From Prochlorococcus sp. AG-409-A10 (GTDB lineage: Bacteria; Cyanobacteriota; Cyanobacteriia; PCC-6307; Cyanobiaceae): DNA of 64,000 nt. Numbering within the stretch: position 1 is the stretch's first letter; every line of letters starts with the position of its first letter. A program made the translations under genes and the position numbers. Shown piece by piece: positions 40,795 to 52,048 of this stretch. The stretch covers positions 1 through 64,000 of the forward strand of contig QCJG01000002.1 in assembly GCA_003216175.1 (NCBI GenBank). The letters are read 5' to 3'. The notes beneath the pieces are model-generated. The model saw only the letters and a list, made by a program, of their open reading frames with translations. It was not told where the DNA came from and searched no databases.

Positions 40795-43131
40795 AGCTTA
40801 TAGGCAGTCATTAGAGGCTAATTACTTGGTATCAAAATAAGAATGGTTTCATTGATTATGAATTATTTTTGCTTGTCTTTTTTAAAGGAGTGTTCGTTGG
40901 TCAGATATTTGAATCACTGATTGTGCAGTAGATGTTTTATCAAGAAGCTCTGGTAGAACTTCTAACTTCACCTGAGGGGATTAATAAAATTATTGTTGCA
41001 ATTATTTTAGTGGGAGCTATTAATGCAATTTTTATAACTTGTAGCGTTAGGACCACTTATGGACCCGCACAAAAAGAAAAACTAAAGATTCAACAAGTTA
41101 AAATCGATAAATTATCCCTTAAACAGAAGTAGAAAATACGCTTCTTTTAACACTATGGACTAAAGCATCGCAGGGTAGACGTCTCAATATTAAACATTCA
41201 TTTTTTTCTCATTTATTGTTTATGCTGCTTATGTTTGATGGATAGTTTTATGCCTTTGTTTATGGTTGGATTTGTAGTTTGGTTGTTGTAAAATGGACTG
41301 GGAAAAGTAGATTTTGGTGATGAACCAATCACATTCATAGGGATGGATTCGTGAAAATAACCTTTTTGATTGCTATTGTTTTAGGCCTTACTTTTCCTAG
41401 TGTGCGTATCACTATAGCAACTTTATTAGAGGGAACATCTGAGTATCTATATGATTCAGCAAAGATGAAAAAAACTTTCATACCATACTGGCTAAAGAAA
41501 GTTAGAAATGACTAATCACTTGTTTCTATGCTTTGTAAGTTTTGTTGAATCTCATCCATAGGAAGTTCAATTCAATTCTGTTTGTTATAAGTTTGTTATA
41601 GTCGTTCTACCAGTTGCTGAGAATATGCTGGAGGTAGTTGTCTGCGTATTCTTCGCACTTGGCTCTGTCGAGTATGTAGAACATAATTTCATTAAGTATT
41701 TTGGACTTATTTGCCATAGATTCTCTTTAGGTCTCGCAGATAAATATTTTATCTAGAAGATCATTTTTTACTTTTAATCTTACCGAATTAATAGTTAGAG
41801 AGCTTTCTTAGAGATCAGCTTTTTTCAATATCTCGGGTTCGCCTGAATTGGTTTTTTGTTTATATGGGCTATTTTTAATTGCTTTTCATTCTTTGCAAGA
41901 ACCTTGTTTATTTCCACTTTCCTTTTATTTTGACATGGTTAAAAAATGCATCTTTGTGCTTTGGTTGTAGAAAATATAAAAGCTCTACTGGTCAATTTGA
42001 TTAATTCCTTTTTATTCAATTGTTCGAAGCTCAATCATTCTTAAAAATATGGAAGTGACAAGAAGAAATTATCATTTAAATAATTGATCAGGGTGTGCAT
42101 ATCAACTTGTGGATGAATAGATTTGAAAAATTCTGGTTAGAGTTTCCAGAATTATGCATGTGATACAAGTGCTTACTTATGATCCGAGCTCAAAGACTTA
42201 ATGAATTCGATCAATTAGTGATTAGTGAAGAGTTTAGAGAGTGGTTGAACGATGGTGTAAGTCTGAGGATGTCTTGAAATTAGTGACTATCAAAAATTAG
42301 TAGGAGAAATTTATGCCGCGATTTTATCAAAATCTAATAGTTTAGCGATATCACTATCTACAACATCTCCTTCTTCTTTACGTTTTACGAATTTATCAAA
42401 ATCAATTATATTATAATTTGCTCTATTCAGTTCAGAACTTTTATTTAAGTAGTCGAGTGAGACTAGAAATACAGGAATAACGCAGAATGGAATAACTAAG
42501 ATGTAGAACTCAACAGACATTTGAATTAGTAATGATAAATTAAGCTTTACTTAAGTAGTCAATGATTGCAATAGGAATGCTAGAAATTTGCTGCTTTCCT
42601 TATACGTTAATAGTTTTAAGTGATTTCAAGATTTATAGACTTGTATAGTGAGCCATTTGTGTAGGTAAGTTTTTTGAAACAGAACTCATACCGAGTGCTT
42701 AGTTGATTATTGGTTTCGGACCTTTTTATGCAGCTTGATCTTCGAGGCGACCATACCGACATCTCATAATGTCTATTACTTGATCCTTGGTATTCCAGCT
42801 TTTAATTCTATCCTTAATTGTAAGTAGTTGTGATTCAGTGAGTTCAAGACGTGCTTTTTCTAGAGTTGTCATTTTGTTAAATACTTGTGGCCGTGATGAT
42901 GATGATTTGCAAGCATAGCAAACAGCAAAGGGTAACCATAGAGCCTCAAATATTATGGTTGGATGAGTCGATTTTTACATGTCTCTACCGCTTGTCAATT
43001 CCATTTATGAATTAAACAACAACAGTCATACGCGTGAAGATAATCAGTACGATTCCATTGTCAGTTCTCGCATCCTAAGCATAAAACTCATTGAAATAGA
43101 TTACTTCAATTTTTTTTTAAAACAATTTATA

Positions 43132-43719
43132 TTATGCAACTTTTGGATCTTCTTTTTCATGCAATTCTTTCTTGATCTTGGAATACTTCCGGCCAACTTT
43201 GTATTGCCTATGGAATAAATTTAACTGATTACTGTCATCATCATTATTCGTAGTTTTAGCTTCTATCTCTGCGATTGGTTTAGTCATTTGACTCCATACA
43301 AAAAGCATCGCAAGTGCAGATACAAGTAAAGGAAGATACGCTTTAATTAAACTCACGACTACTAGAGTAGTAATAAAACATAGAGAAAATAGAGTCCATT
43401 TGTGAATTCTATTATTTGCTGGCTTTTTCTTTTTTGATTTTGAAGAAGCAATGATTGGCAGATCAGGAGTCATTATGATTGAGTTGTAGGTGTATTGGAT
43501 TAGAGGATGCAGTAATTTTTTATTTGTTGTAAAAATATTTGTTTTCAAATCAGCTTTACGTGATAGATATTTTGCTATTGCACTTGCAGAGCTTACAAAC
43601 TTTGGACTTTTGTGATATCGGATTAACAGTTTTGGATAATGACACAGAGATTCAATTTTATCTAGATGATTTTTAACAAATTCAATCAAGTTTGTAAATG
43701 TTTCTAAATGAATCACCAA
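43132..43719 (-). CDS. hypothetical membrane protein
   Basis: Two adjacent hydrophobic segments; internal start MTPDLPII likely. Confidence 0.4.
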   Translation of the reverse strand: MVIHLETFTNLIEFVKNHLDKIESLCHYPKLLIRYHKSPKFVSSASAIAKYLSRKADLKTNIFTTNKKLLHPLIQYTYNSIIMTPDLPIIASSKSKKKKPANNRIHKWTLFSLCFITTLVVVSLIKAYLPLLVSALAMLFVWSQMTKPIAEIEAKTTNNDDDSNQLNLFHRQYKVGRKYSKIKKELHEKEDPKVA

Positions 43720-43878
43720 TAGATTTTACTAGCTTTCTTGTTTTTCTTCACGCTTCATTAGCAAGACTGTCTTTAATATATGTATTTCTGAAAAGATTTG
43801 TGCTTCTTTTTATAAGTAATTTCTCTCTGGTTTAGTATGCATATATAAGATAGTTAAGTGTAGCAGAATATTTCTGCA

Positions 43879-43995
43879 GATGCCGGTTGCTACTTATTTG
43901 AAAGATACGATAAATAAAATTGAATCTATATATGGATTAATTCATTAAAAGGTAATTTTAAAGTTTCATAGAGAAACAATTAAATCAAATTGATT
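43879..43995 (+). pseudogene. remnant of the MPVLTYLK-type protein (32552-33067)
   Basis: MPVATYLKDTINKIESIYGLIH*KVILKFHRETIKSN* matches MPVLTYLKSKQKKIQ...YELIHRKLTSRFHREPTETE. Confidence 0.65.
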
Positions 43996-44524
43996 ATTTA
44001 ATTTCGCACTTTAGTTCTGCTAGCGCTTCATTAGGAAGGCCAAGAAATGTATCTAAGATTTGATTACCAGTTTTCGGAATTATGGAAATACCTACCAGCT
44101 TTGTTGTGCCATTCTTTTGAAGAACAAGACCTTCTCCTTCATGTAATTTACCTTTTACTTCTCCTGTTGTGAGTAAGGTTTTTACTATTAACTTAGGAAA
44201 TTTAAGCATAGATCCAATGCTAAAAAGAAATTTGGATTCAAATTTCAATAATATTTCTCCAGAATTCTTATCAATAGTTCCTTCCAATTCATCCATAGAC
44301 ATTTCTATTTTGAAACCCGGAGGTAAGGGAAGAGATAAAAATCTTGTTGTTTTTGAAGTAAGAGGAGGGATTGAAAATGTTTTTGATGAAAAGCTTATAT
44401 GCAGCAGTTTATTTTCTTGATTTGGAAGTAATGTTGCTTTACCTCCGCCGCCATAAGCATTGTAGGTAAATGGTGGATATTTACCAATTTTTAAGAGACA
44501 TCCTTCTAAACTTTTTAGTCGCAC
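43994..44524 (-). CDS. conserved hypothetical protein, 176 aa
   Basis: ORF. Confidence 0.6.
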   Translation of the reverse strand: MRLKSLEGCLLKIGKYPPFTYNAYGGGGKATLLPNQENKLLHISFSSKTFSIPPLTSKTTRFLSLPLPPGFKIEMSMDELEGTIDKNSGEILLKFESKFLFSIGSMLKFPKLIVKTLLTTGEVKGKLHEGEGLVLQKNGTTKLVGISIIPKTGNQILDTFLGLPNEALAELKCEIK

Positions 44525-44869
44525 AGGATAATCAACAACTCATTTTTCATATAGTATTAGAAATTAATTATTTCAACAAAGATCACGAAAGCTAATCTTA
44601 CTTATTTGCAGCATAGGAATAATAACGAGATAGTTAGCAATTGATTTCTTCTTAATCAGATGTATTACATAGGTGTTAGAAATGTTTGTTTTGACTCACT
44701 TTTCTAGAAGATAGTTGGAGCTTAGAACAAGTAATCAAATATTTTTCTTTGATTACCGAAGTATATAGTGCTTTAGGTAAAAGTTACATCTTAAATTATT
44801 ATGTTCATTTGGTCATTCCATGTAGAATTATTCACCTTGTAAATTATAATAATAAATTAAATTATTTTC

Positions 44870-45181
44870 TTGATGTCTGACAACTTAACTCCAGATTGGT
44901 CCTCAGAATTTGAACACTATAAAAAACTTTCTAGAGAAGTAGTTACTAATGAAGATATAATTAATTTTTTTAATCAGAATCAGAAAGCCTTTTATCTTGA
45001 TAGTTTTTCTTCAAGCTGGGCCAAAATGATGGAGGCATATGAAGTTAAAGAGAATTTAAGTTCAGATCAATTAAACCAACTTGAAGAAATGCAATGGCAA
45101 GAAATGCCTGACTCATTAAAGTTATTTGCTTATGATTATTGTATTAAGAATGGATTTTGTTTTACAGGAACATCTTGTTAA
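44870..45181 (+). CDS. hypothetical protein, 103 aa
   Basis: ORF. Confidence 0.5.
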   Translation: MMSDNLTPDWSSEFEHYKKLSREVVTNEDIINFFNQNQKAFYLDSFSSSWAKMMEAYEVKENLSSDQLNQLEEMQWQEMPDSLKLFAYDYCIKNGFCFTGTSC

Positions 45182-45639
45182 TAGGAGAGTTAATTGTATG
45201 TAGTTAGAATACATAGTATTTATAAATACCAGTATATATAAATAAGTAATCAATTATTTCTAGCCTCTTCTAAATAGACTTTATTCTTGAAAATTTTTAA
45301 CTTCACTAAAGATTAGTGGTTAATGTCTTCTTTCCTTTTGGCTTTTAATTTTTCTCGATTGGAAATCCATGATTTAAAGCTTTCATGTTCTACTCTTTCG
45401 CTCCACTCTTTAGATGATATGGGTAGTTTTGTTGTCTTCTTTCGTTTTTTTGTATTAAACGTTAAATATAAATTTAGATAAGCAGCTATTACTAAAAGAA
45501 AAAGGAAAATGGTATTGATATTCATTTTTTAGAATTTGCATGTATATAAAGAAAGGATACTCAACTTGCTTAAATCAGCATATATTTTTAAAAGTCTAGG
45601 TGATTTTAAGAGCAATAACGTAGCTAATAATGGATTTAT

Positions 45640-45935
45640 ACGAAACTTGTCATTGCAGAAATAAGCCCTTTATTTTTTAGCTGATTCAGAGCAACCTAAA
45701 AGAACCCCATAATTTTTAAATACCGCTGTTAATTTGACATATCCAATGGTTCAAGACACTCGCGTCAGCATTCCTACTTAGAATGTTTTTATCGAAATAT
45801 TGATAAAGGTTGAACCCGAGAAGTCCTCTGCATAAGGCTGTTTAGATTCGGCAGAGACTAAGAAAGTACAGTCAATAGCATTTTCATCATCTTTCCCAGA
45901 GCTAAAGTTGCCAATCCAATAATTCATTTATGCGG
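45640..45935 (-). pseudogene. DUF4214 domain remnant, heavily degraded
   Basis: NYWIGNFSSGKDDENAIDCTFLVSAESKQPYAEDFSGS... and a later GVLLGCSESAKK fragment. Confidence 0.6.
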
Positions 45936-46558
45936 AGCAAGTAGACGTTTTAATGAGGTGCTTCTCTACAATCTATGCTGAAGTAATATTTGCGATCGTA
46001 CTTATTTAGTTAAATGCAAGCATATAACTACTTTTCGAGAATTTTATAAGAAATTGCTTTATAGGCCTTGATTGATCTGGGAGGCGAAAATATCAGAGTT
46101 AGATTATGCATAACTATTAGCAAGTTGAATCAAGTAACAGTAAAATTATCACCATTCCAAATTACTGCTAATTTCAATTCATGAAAATAGAAGAGTTTTT
46201 TATGTGATCGTTCTTAAAAACTAATAGTTGACTGATTTAAATTTTTTTCATTCACTTTTTTAATTTATATATAATTATACTATAAATAATCTCTGAGCAA
46301 GATTTGGTTTTGTGGAGATTGGTTTGATTTGAATAGTTCTATTGGAGTAGAGTTGGCTATGAATAGTTCAATCAGATTGTCTAAATTGGTGAACTGGAAC
46401 TGACGTCATATAAGTTTTTTCAATGATAGGCTTAATTGAAAAAACATTATAGATGATAAATTAGATATTTTAGATTTATCAAATTCTCAAAGAATATATT
46501 TTTTTGACTTGCTTTATTTATGAAGAGTAGATATACATGATTTGTATTTACTTTTACT

Positions 46559-46825
46559 ATGATTACGGTTGTTTTTCTACTTGCTTTAGGTTTGGCTGGT
46601 TGGACTTTCTCAACATTAATGAGTAAAGGAAAGCATCAAGATGAAATTACTCAAGAGCTAGGAAATATTTTTGAGAGTTTAAAATTGCTAACTTCTTCAA
46701 TTACGGCTCTTGTAAAACTTTTGATGAAGGATTCTATTGCTTCTGCTAAGGATGAGGACTTTCAACCTATCAGTTCGAATGTTATTGATCTCTTAAAGGT
46801 AGAAAAGAAAGAAGAAGCGGCTTGA
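46559..46825 (+). CDS. small membrane protein, paralog of 31963-32421
   Basis: LAGWTFSTLM...DEITQELGNIFESLKLL vs LTGWTVTTYF...EVIKEELTNLFDICKKL. Confidence 0.55.
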   Translation: MITVVFLLALGLAGWTFSTLMSKGKHQDEITQELGNIFESLKLLTSSITALVKLLMKDSIASAKDEDFQPISSNVIDLLKVEKKEEAA

Positions 46826-46887
46826 TTTTTCGAGCTAAATCTTTAGGTTTTTATTGGTAAAGTTTAACTTTTATTTTATTTGAATTA

Positions 46888-47190
46888 CTAGCTTCTTCTA
46901 ATCCATGAAGGTGATCCAGAGAACCATTCTCCTAGATCATCTTGATCTGGATTGTATGTTGAATGGGGCTCATCTGAACTTAGATCAAGTCCATCTAGTA
47001 ATTCATCTATTGGGTTAGAAATAGCTTGGTTTCGTTGCATCCGTGAGGCTTTTCGAAGCCAACTAGAAACGTTTTGATTTTTCGTCGCATATTTGTTGAT
47101 ATAGATCCTTTCTTCAAGGGTTACTTTATTTCCCATAGATAGTCTAGTTAATATTTCTTGTATTCGAATACGAGAGGATGTGCTTAGCAT
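46888..47190 (-). CDS. conserved hypothetical protein
   Basis: 100-aa ORF. Confidence 0.55.
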   Translation of the reverse strand: MLSTSSRIRIQEILTRLSMGNKVTLEERIYINKYATKNQNVSSWLRKASRMQRNQAISNPIDELLDGLDLSSDEPHSTYNPDQDDLGEWFSGSPSWIRRS

Positions 47191-47435
47191 GATTAATTAT
47201 CTATTTTTTTCTTTTTAGCTTGGAATACATAAAGTGCAAGTTTATGTGATTCAAATTAGAGTTAATTCGAATTTTTTAGAAATCTTTTTTTTTCAGCTTT
47301 TTCCTGGTCCTTTGACCATGCTGGTTGTTTAGACTTCACTCTTCTTTTAAGTATGCATTGGTAGGCTTTATTACTTTTTAGGTTTATTAATTTTCACAAA
47401 CAATTGTTTTAAATAAGATATCTCATATCCACTGA

Positions 47436-47798
47436 TTATCTATTGTGAGAAAATTTTTTTAAAGTCTCTATTTCAATAATTTTCAAAGTACTTTCTTCTG
47501 TTGCCTCAAGGTCAATTAAAGGTGCCATTCCGTCATCAAATGCTTCTTTCCATCTAGGAGCACAGAGACACCAGCGATCACCTTTTTTTAATCCAGGAAA
47601 TCCTATTTGAGGTGTAGAGAGATCATTCCCTTGGGCTTTGCTGTAAGAAAGAAACTGTTCAGTGATAACAGCACAAACAGTATGCATTCCTTGATCAGAT
47701 ATGTCTGTTCTACATGATCCATCTCTATACCATCCAGTCATGGGATTGCAACTGCAAGATTTAAGATCAGTCCCTAAAACATTGTTTTTTTGTGACAT
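47436..47798 (-). CDS. DUF2237 family protein
   Basis: NVLGTDLKSCSCNPMTGWYRDGSC...GDRWCLCAPRWKEA. Confidence 0.85.
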   Translation of the reverse strand: MSQKNNVLGTDLKSCSCNPMTGWYRDGSCRTDISDQGMHTVCAVITEQFLSYSKAQGNDLSTPQIGFPGLKKGDRWCLCAPRWKEAFDDGMAPLIDLEATEESTLKIIEIETLKKFSHNR

Positions 47799-48667
47799 GG
47801 TTTTTCTATTGCCTATGGATATAGTATGACTTTAAAAAGGATTTTGCTTAAAGGTAAAAGAAGATAACAACGCCATTAATACTAGGTAAATTTGTGACAG
47901 TGCGATAAGATTTAACTTATGCTTTTGCCAATGAAAATAATAAGAAAACTTATACTTTTTTTCTACGAGGCCTCACTTCTGATTAGTGAAAAAAATTAAA
48001 AGCTTTTTAATTCACCTTTTATATTGATGTTAAATCCATCCAAGTCTTGGGAGAAAGCTTTGTTATATATTCCAAAATATTGTTTAGAAAAGATATAAGA
48101 ATTCTTGATAAAATATGAAAAGGCATTTTATCCCAACCTTTTATTTCTGTGATTTATTAAATTTTAAGTGGCGTCCAAGAAATACATTTCAACAATATGC
48201 TCTTAGTGAAATACCTATTAGTATTGCGCGATCTTGGGATTATAGTACACTAGTATTAGTCTAATTTTTTTGATGGAAATTCTCTCCCTTCTTTTTTGTC
48301 TACAAAGTATTCTTTTGATTACTCAAAGTATTGTTTCTGCGAAGCTTGATAATTAAATTTTTTTTAATCTTTTCAGGTTGGACTCATAGATCCAATCAAT
48401 CCGTTCTGTATTCAAATCTAAATGATCTTATCTTGATAGGTAGTATTTATTTAATTAAAGAGCTATGAGTTCTGGAGCTGAACATCTTAATGCTTTGATG
48501 TAGATGTTAGGTGTAGTTGGAAGTGTAGGAGCATATGCTACAACTGGACCAATTATACCTGGAGTTGTTTAGTAATCATATAAATTTGAAAAAAATTAGT
48601 TAATAGACAATTTACCTCTATTAACTAATTTTTAAAAATCAATAAATGCGTTTCTCTAGAAAGATAA

Positions 48668-48838
48668 TTAACCTTGCTTAGGTTCTTTTAAGTTATCCGA
48701 GGCCGTTGCATTCATTCCATCACAGTCTGGAGCAACTATTGTTCCTACCATCGCAAATAAAACAATAAAAGCAATGCCTACAATTGGAGCTGTAGGTTCG
48801 GAGGTTGATAGTAAACCGCCAAAAATGAAGTGATTCAT
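48668..48838 (-). CDS. 56-aa single-TM protein
   Basis: MNHFIFGGLLSTSEPTAPIVGIAFIVLFAMVGTIVAPDCDGMNATASDNLKEPKQG by hand translation. Confidence 0.55.
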   Translation of the reverse strand: MNHFIFGGLLSTSEPTAPIVGIAFIVLFAMVGTIVAPDCDGMNATASDNLKEPKQG

Positions 48839-49048
48839 ATCAGTATTATTAGGTTTTGCTTGAGCGAAAATTTACTTGATAAGCCTCATACGTATTGACC
48901 AATTAGCTAGTTTTTGCTTCTTTACATAAATCACTCTTCCTTACAAACATTATCCAATCTTTATTTTTTTTGAAATTGTTACCGAATTTACCGACGTAGA
49001 TTAATTTTTGGCTAATATTTGTGTATGTTTATTTAAGGAGGTGATCCA

Positions 49049-49150
49049 TTGTCGCATCTACCAATCGGTCAAGAGTCAATGGAAATGAAAAAGCTTTTTG
49101 GTTCTGTTACTCCTGCCTTGAAAGGTTTTATAATTAATAGATTTATATAG
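49049..49150 (+). CDS. 33-aa peptide with extended Shine-Dalgarno, TTG start
   Basis: TAAGGAGGTGATCCA at 49034-49048 then TTG...; intrinsic terminator AAGCCAG...CTGGCTTTTTT downstream. Confidence 0.45.
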   Translation: MSHLPIGQESMEMKKLFGSVTPALKGFIINRFI

Positions 49151-49171
49151 TTACCTTATATCTATTAATTA

Positions 49172-49204
49172 TTAAGCCAGTTACATAGTAGCTGGCTTTT
49201 TTAT
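49172..49204 (+). terminator. intrinsic terminator
   Basis: AAGCCAGttacatagtagCTGGCTTTTTT. Confidence 0.75.
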
Positions 49205-49330
49205 TTCTCATACTCTTTTTCAAATCTATTTTTGTATTGTGATTATGTATATATACTTTTTTCTAATTGTCCCTTGATATAAATTTTAAAAAGGTTAGGC
49301 TATAAAGCATAGAAATTATTTTTTATTTCG

Positions 49331-49489
49331 ATGCCTAATGAAGAAAAAATTGAAATTGCAGAACAAAGGATAATTGAATTGAAAACTTTAATTAATCACT
49401 GGAAGACAAGTAATATTTCTTCAAGAAGATCAACCGCAGATCTAGTCGAAGCAATCCTTGCTGATAGGCAAGGGACTAAAGTAGCTTAA
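49331..49489 (+). CDS. 52-aa hypothetical protein
   Basis: MPNEEKIEIAEQRIIELKTLINHWKTSNISSRRSTADLVEAILADRQGTKVA. Confidence 0.5.
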   Translation: MPNEEKIEIAEQRIIELKTLINHWKTSNISSRRSTADLVEAILADRQGTKVA

Positions 49490-49643
49490 GGCATGTAAAT
49501 TTTATATTTTTTAAAATCCACACTTTCTATTTACTAATCATCTATAGCTAGATGCATTTAAAATAACTAAAAATATTAATGATAATAAAATTTACGGTTA
49601 ATTATAAAATTTCAATTAAACTACTAAATATATTTAAACGAAA

Positions 49644-50183
49644 ATGAAAATTGGTCGTCATTTATACTGGAAAGAACATGTTTGGAATAGTTTAAATAAA
49701 TTAAACAATAGATTTAGCAATTTAAGAGTTAATAATCTTGGAAATGGATATATTAAATGCTTTTGGGAAATTAGTCCTATTGACAATTTTAGAATTAAGT
49801 TTAGTCAAAGCTGTTTTTCTGCTATTAGATTATTTGATATGAGTAATAATAGAAATAAAAGTAATTCAACGTGTATTATGAAAGAGATTCAGGTAAGTAA
49901 ATTCCAGTCCTCTATTACATTTCCTATACCTATAAATAAAGGCGTATATTATTTTGAGTTTGGTTATCGAAAGAAAAATGGTCAGTGGAGAACGCTTGCC
50001 AATCAAGAGCTAAACTTGGGGTATAGGATAATAAAAGTAATTCAAAGTTTTGCTAATGATAGCTGGTTTGATTCTAAAATAAGAAATAATGATCTTAGTT
50101 TTCATGAAGAAGCCTATCAACTTTCATTAAATACACCTATTGGTGGTTCTGAAAAGACTTCTTATGAAAATGAAAATACTTAA
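49644..50183 (+). CDS. DUF4912-like protein
   Basis: IKCFWEI...AIRLFDM...YYFEFGYRKKNGQWRTLANQ pattern. Confidence 0.6.
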   Translation: MKIGRHLYWKEHVWNSLNKLNNRFSNLRVNNLGNGYIKCFWEISPIDNFRIKFSQSCFSAIRLFDMSNNRNKSNSTCIMKEIQVSKFQSSITFPIPINKGVYYFEFGYRKKNGQWRTLANQELNLGYRIIKVIQSFANDSWFDSKIRNNDLSFHEEAYQLSLNTPIGGSEKTSYENENT

Positions 50184-50285
50184 TTTTTAATCTTATAAAT
50201 TTAAATTTTTTTTATTAAGCTTTTTGGAAAATTTACTTTTTTGGATTTATAGATTTAAACTATAAATAGTCTATATACAGAATGT

Positions 50286-50702
50286 ATGAAGCGGGACTTA
50301 TTAATTTTAAAAACTTTAAAATTAAAAGGTTTCAGTAATATTGATATTGATCAAATTTTTAATTATTTAGAAACTTTAGATTATGATCTAAATCAAACCA
50401 GATATATTGGTAAAATCATTTCAAAAAATGAAAGGTTAGCAAAATTTTTTTTCTTACGAGAAAAGTTGAAAATCGATATTAACTCGTCAGAAGAGACTTT
50501 TCATATCAATGAGATTCTTGATCAATGTATAGATTGGAGCGAATTTTGGCGATTACTTGTTATTAAAAAAGGCTTTTGCTGTATTAAATTATCTGGAGAG
50601 TGGCTTGGTAAAGTAAGATTTATTTTTTTATCGGGTCCAAATATTCTCTCAGGACCTTCCGCAGATTTATCAGATTCTATATATGAAGATGTAAATTATT
50701 GA
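50286..50702 (+). CDS. hypothetical protein, paralog of 39551-40039
   Basis: See paralog. Confidence 0.55.
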   Translation: MKRDLLILKTLKLKGFSNIDIDQIFNYLETLDYDLNQTRYIGKIISKNERLAKFFFLREKLKIDINSSEETFHINEILDQCIDWSEFWRLLVIKKGFCCIKLSGEWLGKVRFIFLSGPNILSGPSADLSDSIYEDVNY

Positions 50703-50781
50703 TGATACTTTTTGACTGAATAATAATTTTTAGTTGTACACTTTTATTTTGTATCAATTTGAATATTTTTCGTTTTTTTGA

Positions 50782-51486
50782 TTGTTTTGTTTTAGGCTTG
50801 TTAAAGCTCAAAATCTATTTTTGTCTACTTATTTAATTACAGGTGCCAATAGAGGTATTGGTTTAGAATTTGTTCGTCAATTGAAAGATAGAGGAGAAGA
50901 TGTAATTGCTACTTGTAGATCTGCTTCTCCAGAATTGAATTCCTTGTCAGTAAGAGTTGAGACGAATGTTGATATTACTTCTGGAGAATCGGTTGTTAAG
51001 CTTAGAGAGAATTTATACGATACTAAAATTGATGTTTTGATTCAAAATGCTGGAATTGCAGAATTCAACTCTCTTTCTAATTTAGATCCGCAAAGTATCG
51101 TTCATCAATTTGAGGTTAATGCTTTAAGTCCTCTGTGTTGTGTACAAACTATGCTAAGTCAACTCAGTAAATCTGCAAAAATAGCTTTAATAAGTAGTCG
51201 TATGGGTTCAATAGGGGATAATAGTTCTGGTGGTTCCTATGGGTATAGGATGTCAAAAGTTGCCTTATGTATGGCAGGTAAATCTTTATCAGTAGATTTA
51301 AAACCTAGAGGTATTTCGGTAGCAATTTTACATCCTGGTTTAGTCAGTACTCGAATGACAGGATTTACTTCCAATGGCATTCAACCTAAAGAATCAGTGA
51401 AAGGATTGATTCAAAGAATTGATGAACTTACACTAGAGAATACTGGAACTTTTTGGCATTCAAATGGAAAAATTTTGCCTTGGTAA
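50782..51486 (+). CDS. short-chain dehydrogenase/reductase (start uncertain)
   Basis: TGANRGIGLEF Rossmann motif; YGYRMSK catalytic motif. Confidence 0.9.
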   Translation: MFCFRLVKAQNLFLSTYLITGANRGIGLEFVRQLKDRGEDVIATCRSASPELNSLSVRVETNVDITSGESVVKLRENLYDTKIDVLIQNAGIAEFNSLSNLDPQSIVHQFEVNALSPLCCVQTMLSQLSKSAKIALISSRMGSIGDNSSGGSYGYRMSKVALCMAGKSLSVDLKPRGISVAILHPGLVSTRMTGFTSNGIQPKESVKGLIQRIDELTLENTGTFWHSNGKILPW

Positions 51487-51535
51487 AAATTCTTTCATTT
51501 GATTCTCATTGATTATATTTATTTTTTGCTTCAAG

Positions 51536-51802
51536 TTATACTCTACCTAATCTTTCCCTTAACTTTTTAACAAAGCTAATACCAACTTCGGGTATAGTTA
51601 GAAGCTCTTGATCATATGCATAAATAATTGATTCTGGTGTTATATATTCAGCTTGATAGAGATTATTGCAGTTTTTTTCAATGCCTGGTATGGATGTAAG
51701 GATTTCACACTTGTCTGAAAACTCTCTTCTTTGCTTATTCAAAATACTTAAAATGTTTGAAAGACTGGTTTTTGTATTTAATAAAAATTTTATAATGAAC
51801 AT
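51536..51802 (-). CDS. hypothetical protein, possible helix-hairpin-helix C-terminus
   Basis: LLTIPEVGISFVKKLRERLG. Confidence 0.5.
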   Translation of the reverse strand: MFIIKFLLNTKTSLSNILSILNKQRREFSDKCEILTSIPGIEKNCNNLYQAEYITPESIIYAYDQELLTIPEVGISFVKKLRERLGRV

Positions 51803-52048
51803 TTCTTTTCTAATGTAGATTAATAATATGCATTAGAAAACTTCGTGCAATTATAATTGTTTTCTTTTGATGATTCAATTATAAAATATGCTATAAATAA
51901 GTATTTATGGTTACAAAATATGCACATTCATATATATTTTTCTTATGTTTATTGAAATGTTTATTAGCATTTGTTGATTGATCTTCTTGTTGCTACTTGA
52001 CTTTGTAATCAGATCCTACAGATTATTTTTAGATGTAAATACCTTCCT

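Noticed and set aside
24072-46500. Classical integron
   Set aside because: Repeats are direct copies of the argJ end, not attC-like imperfect palindromes, and no intI-like gene is seen; a 3'-end-targeting integrative element model fits better.
49034-49048. 16S rRNA 3'-end fragment
   Set aside because: Only about 13 nt match and the sequence sits at Shine-Dalgarno distance from an ORF; no other rRNA similarity.
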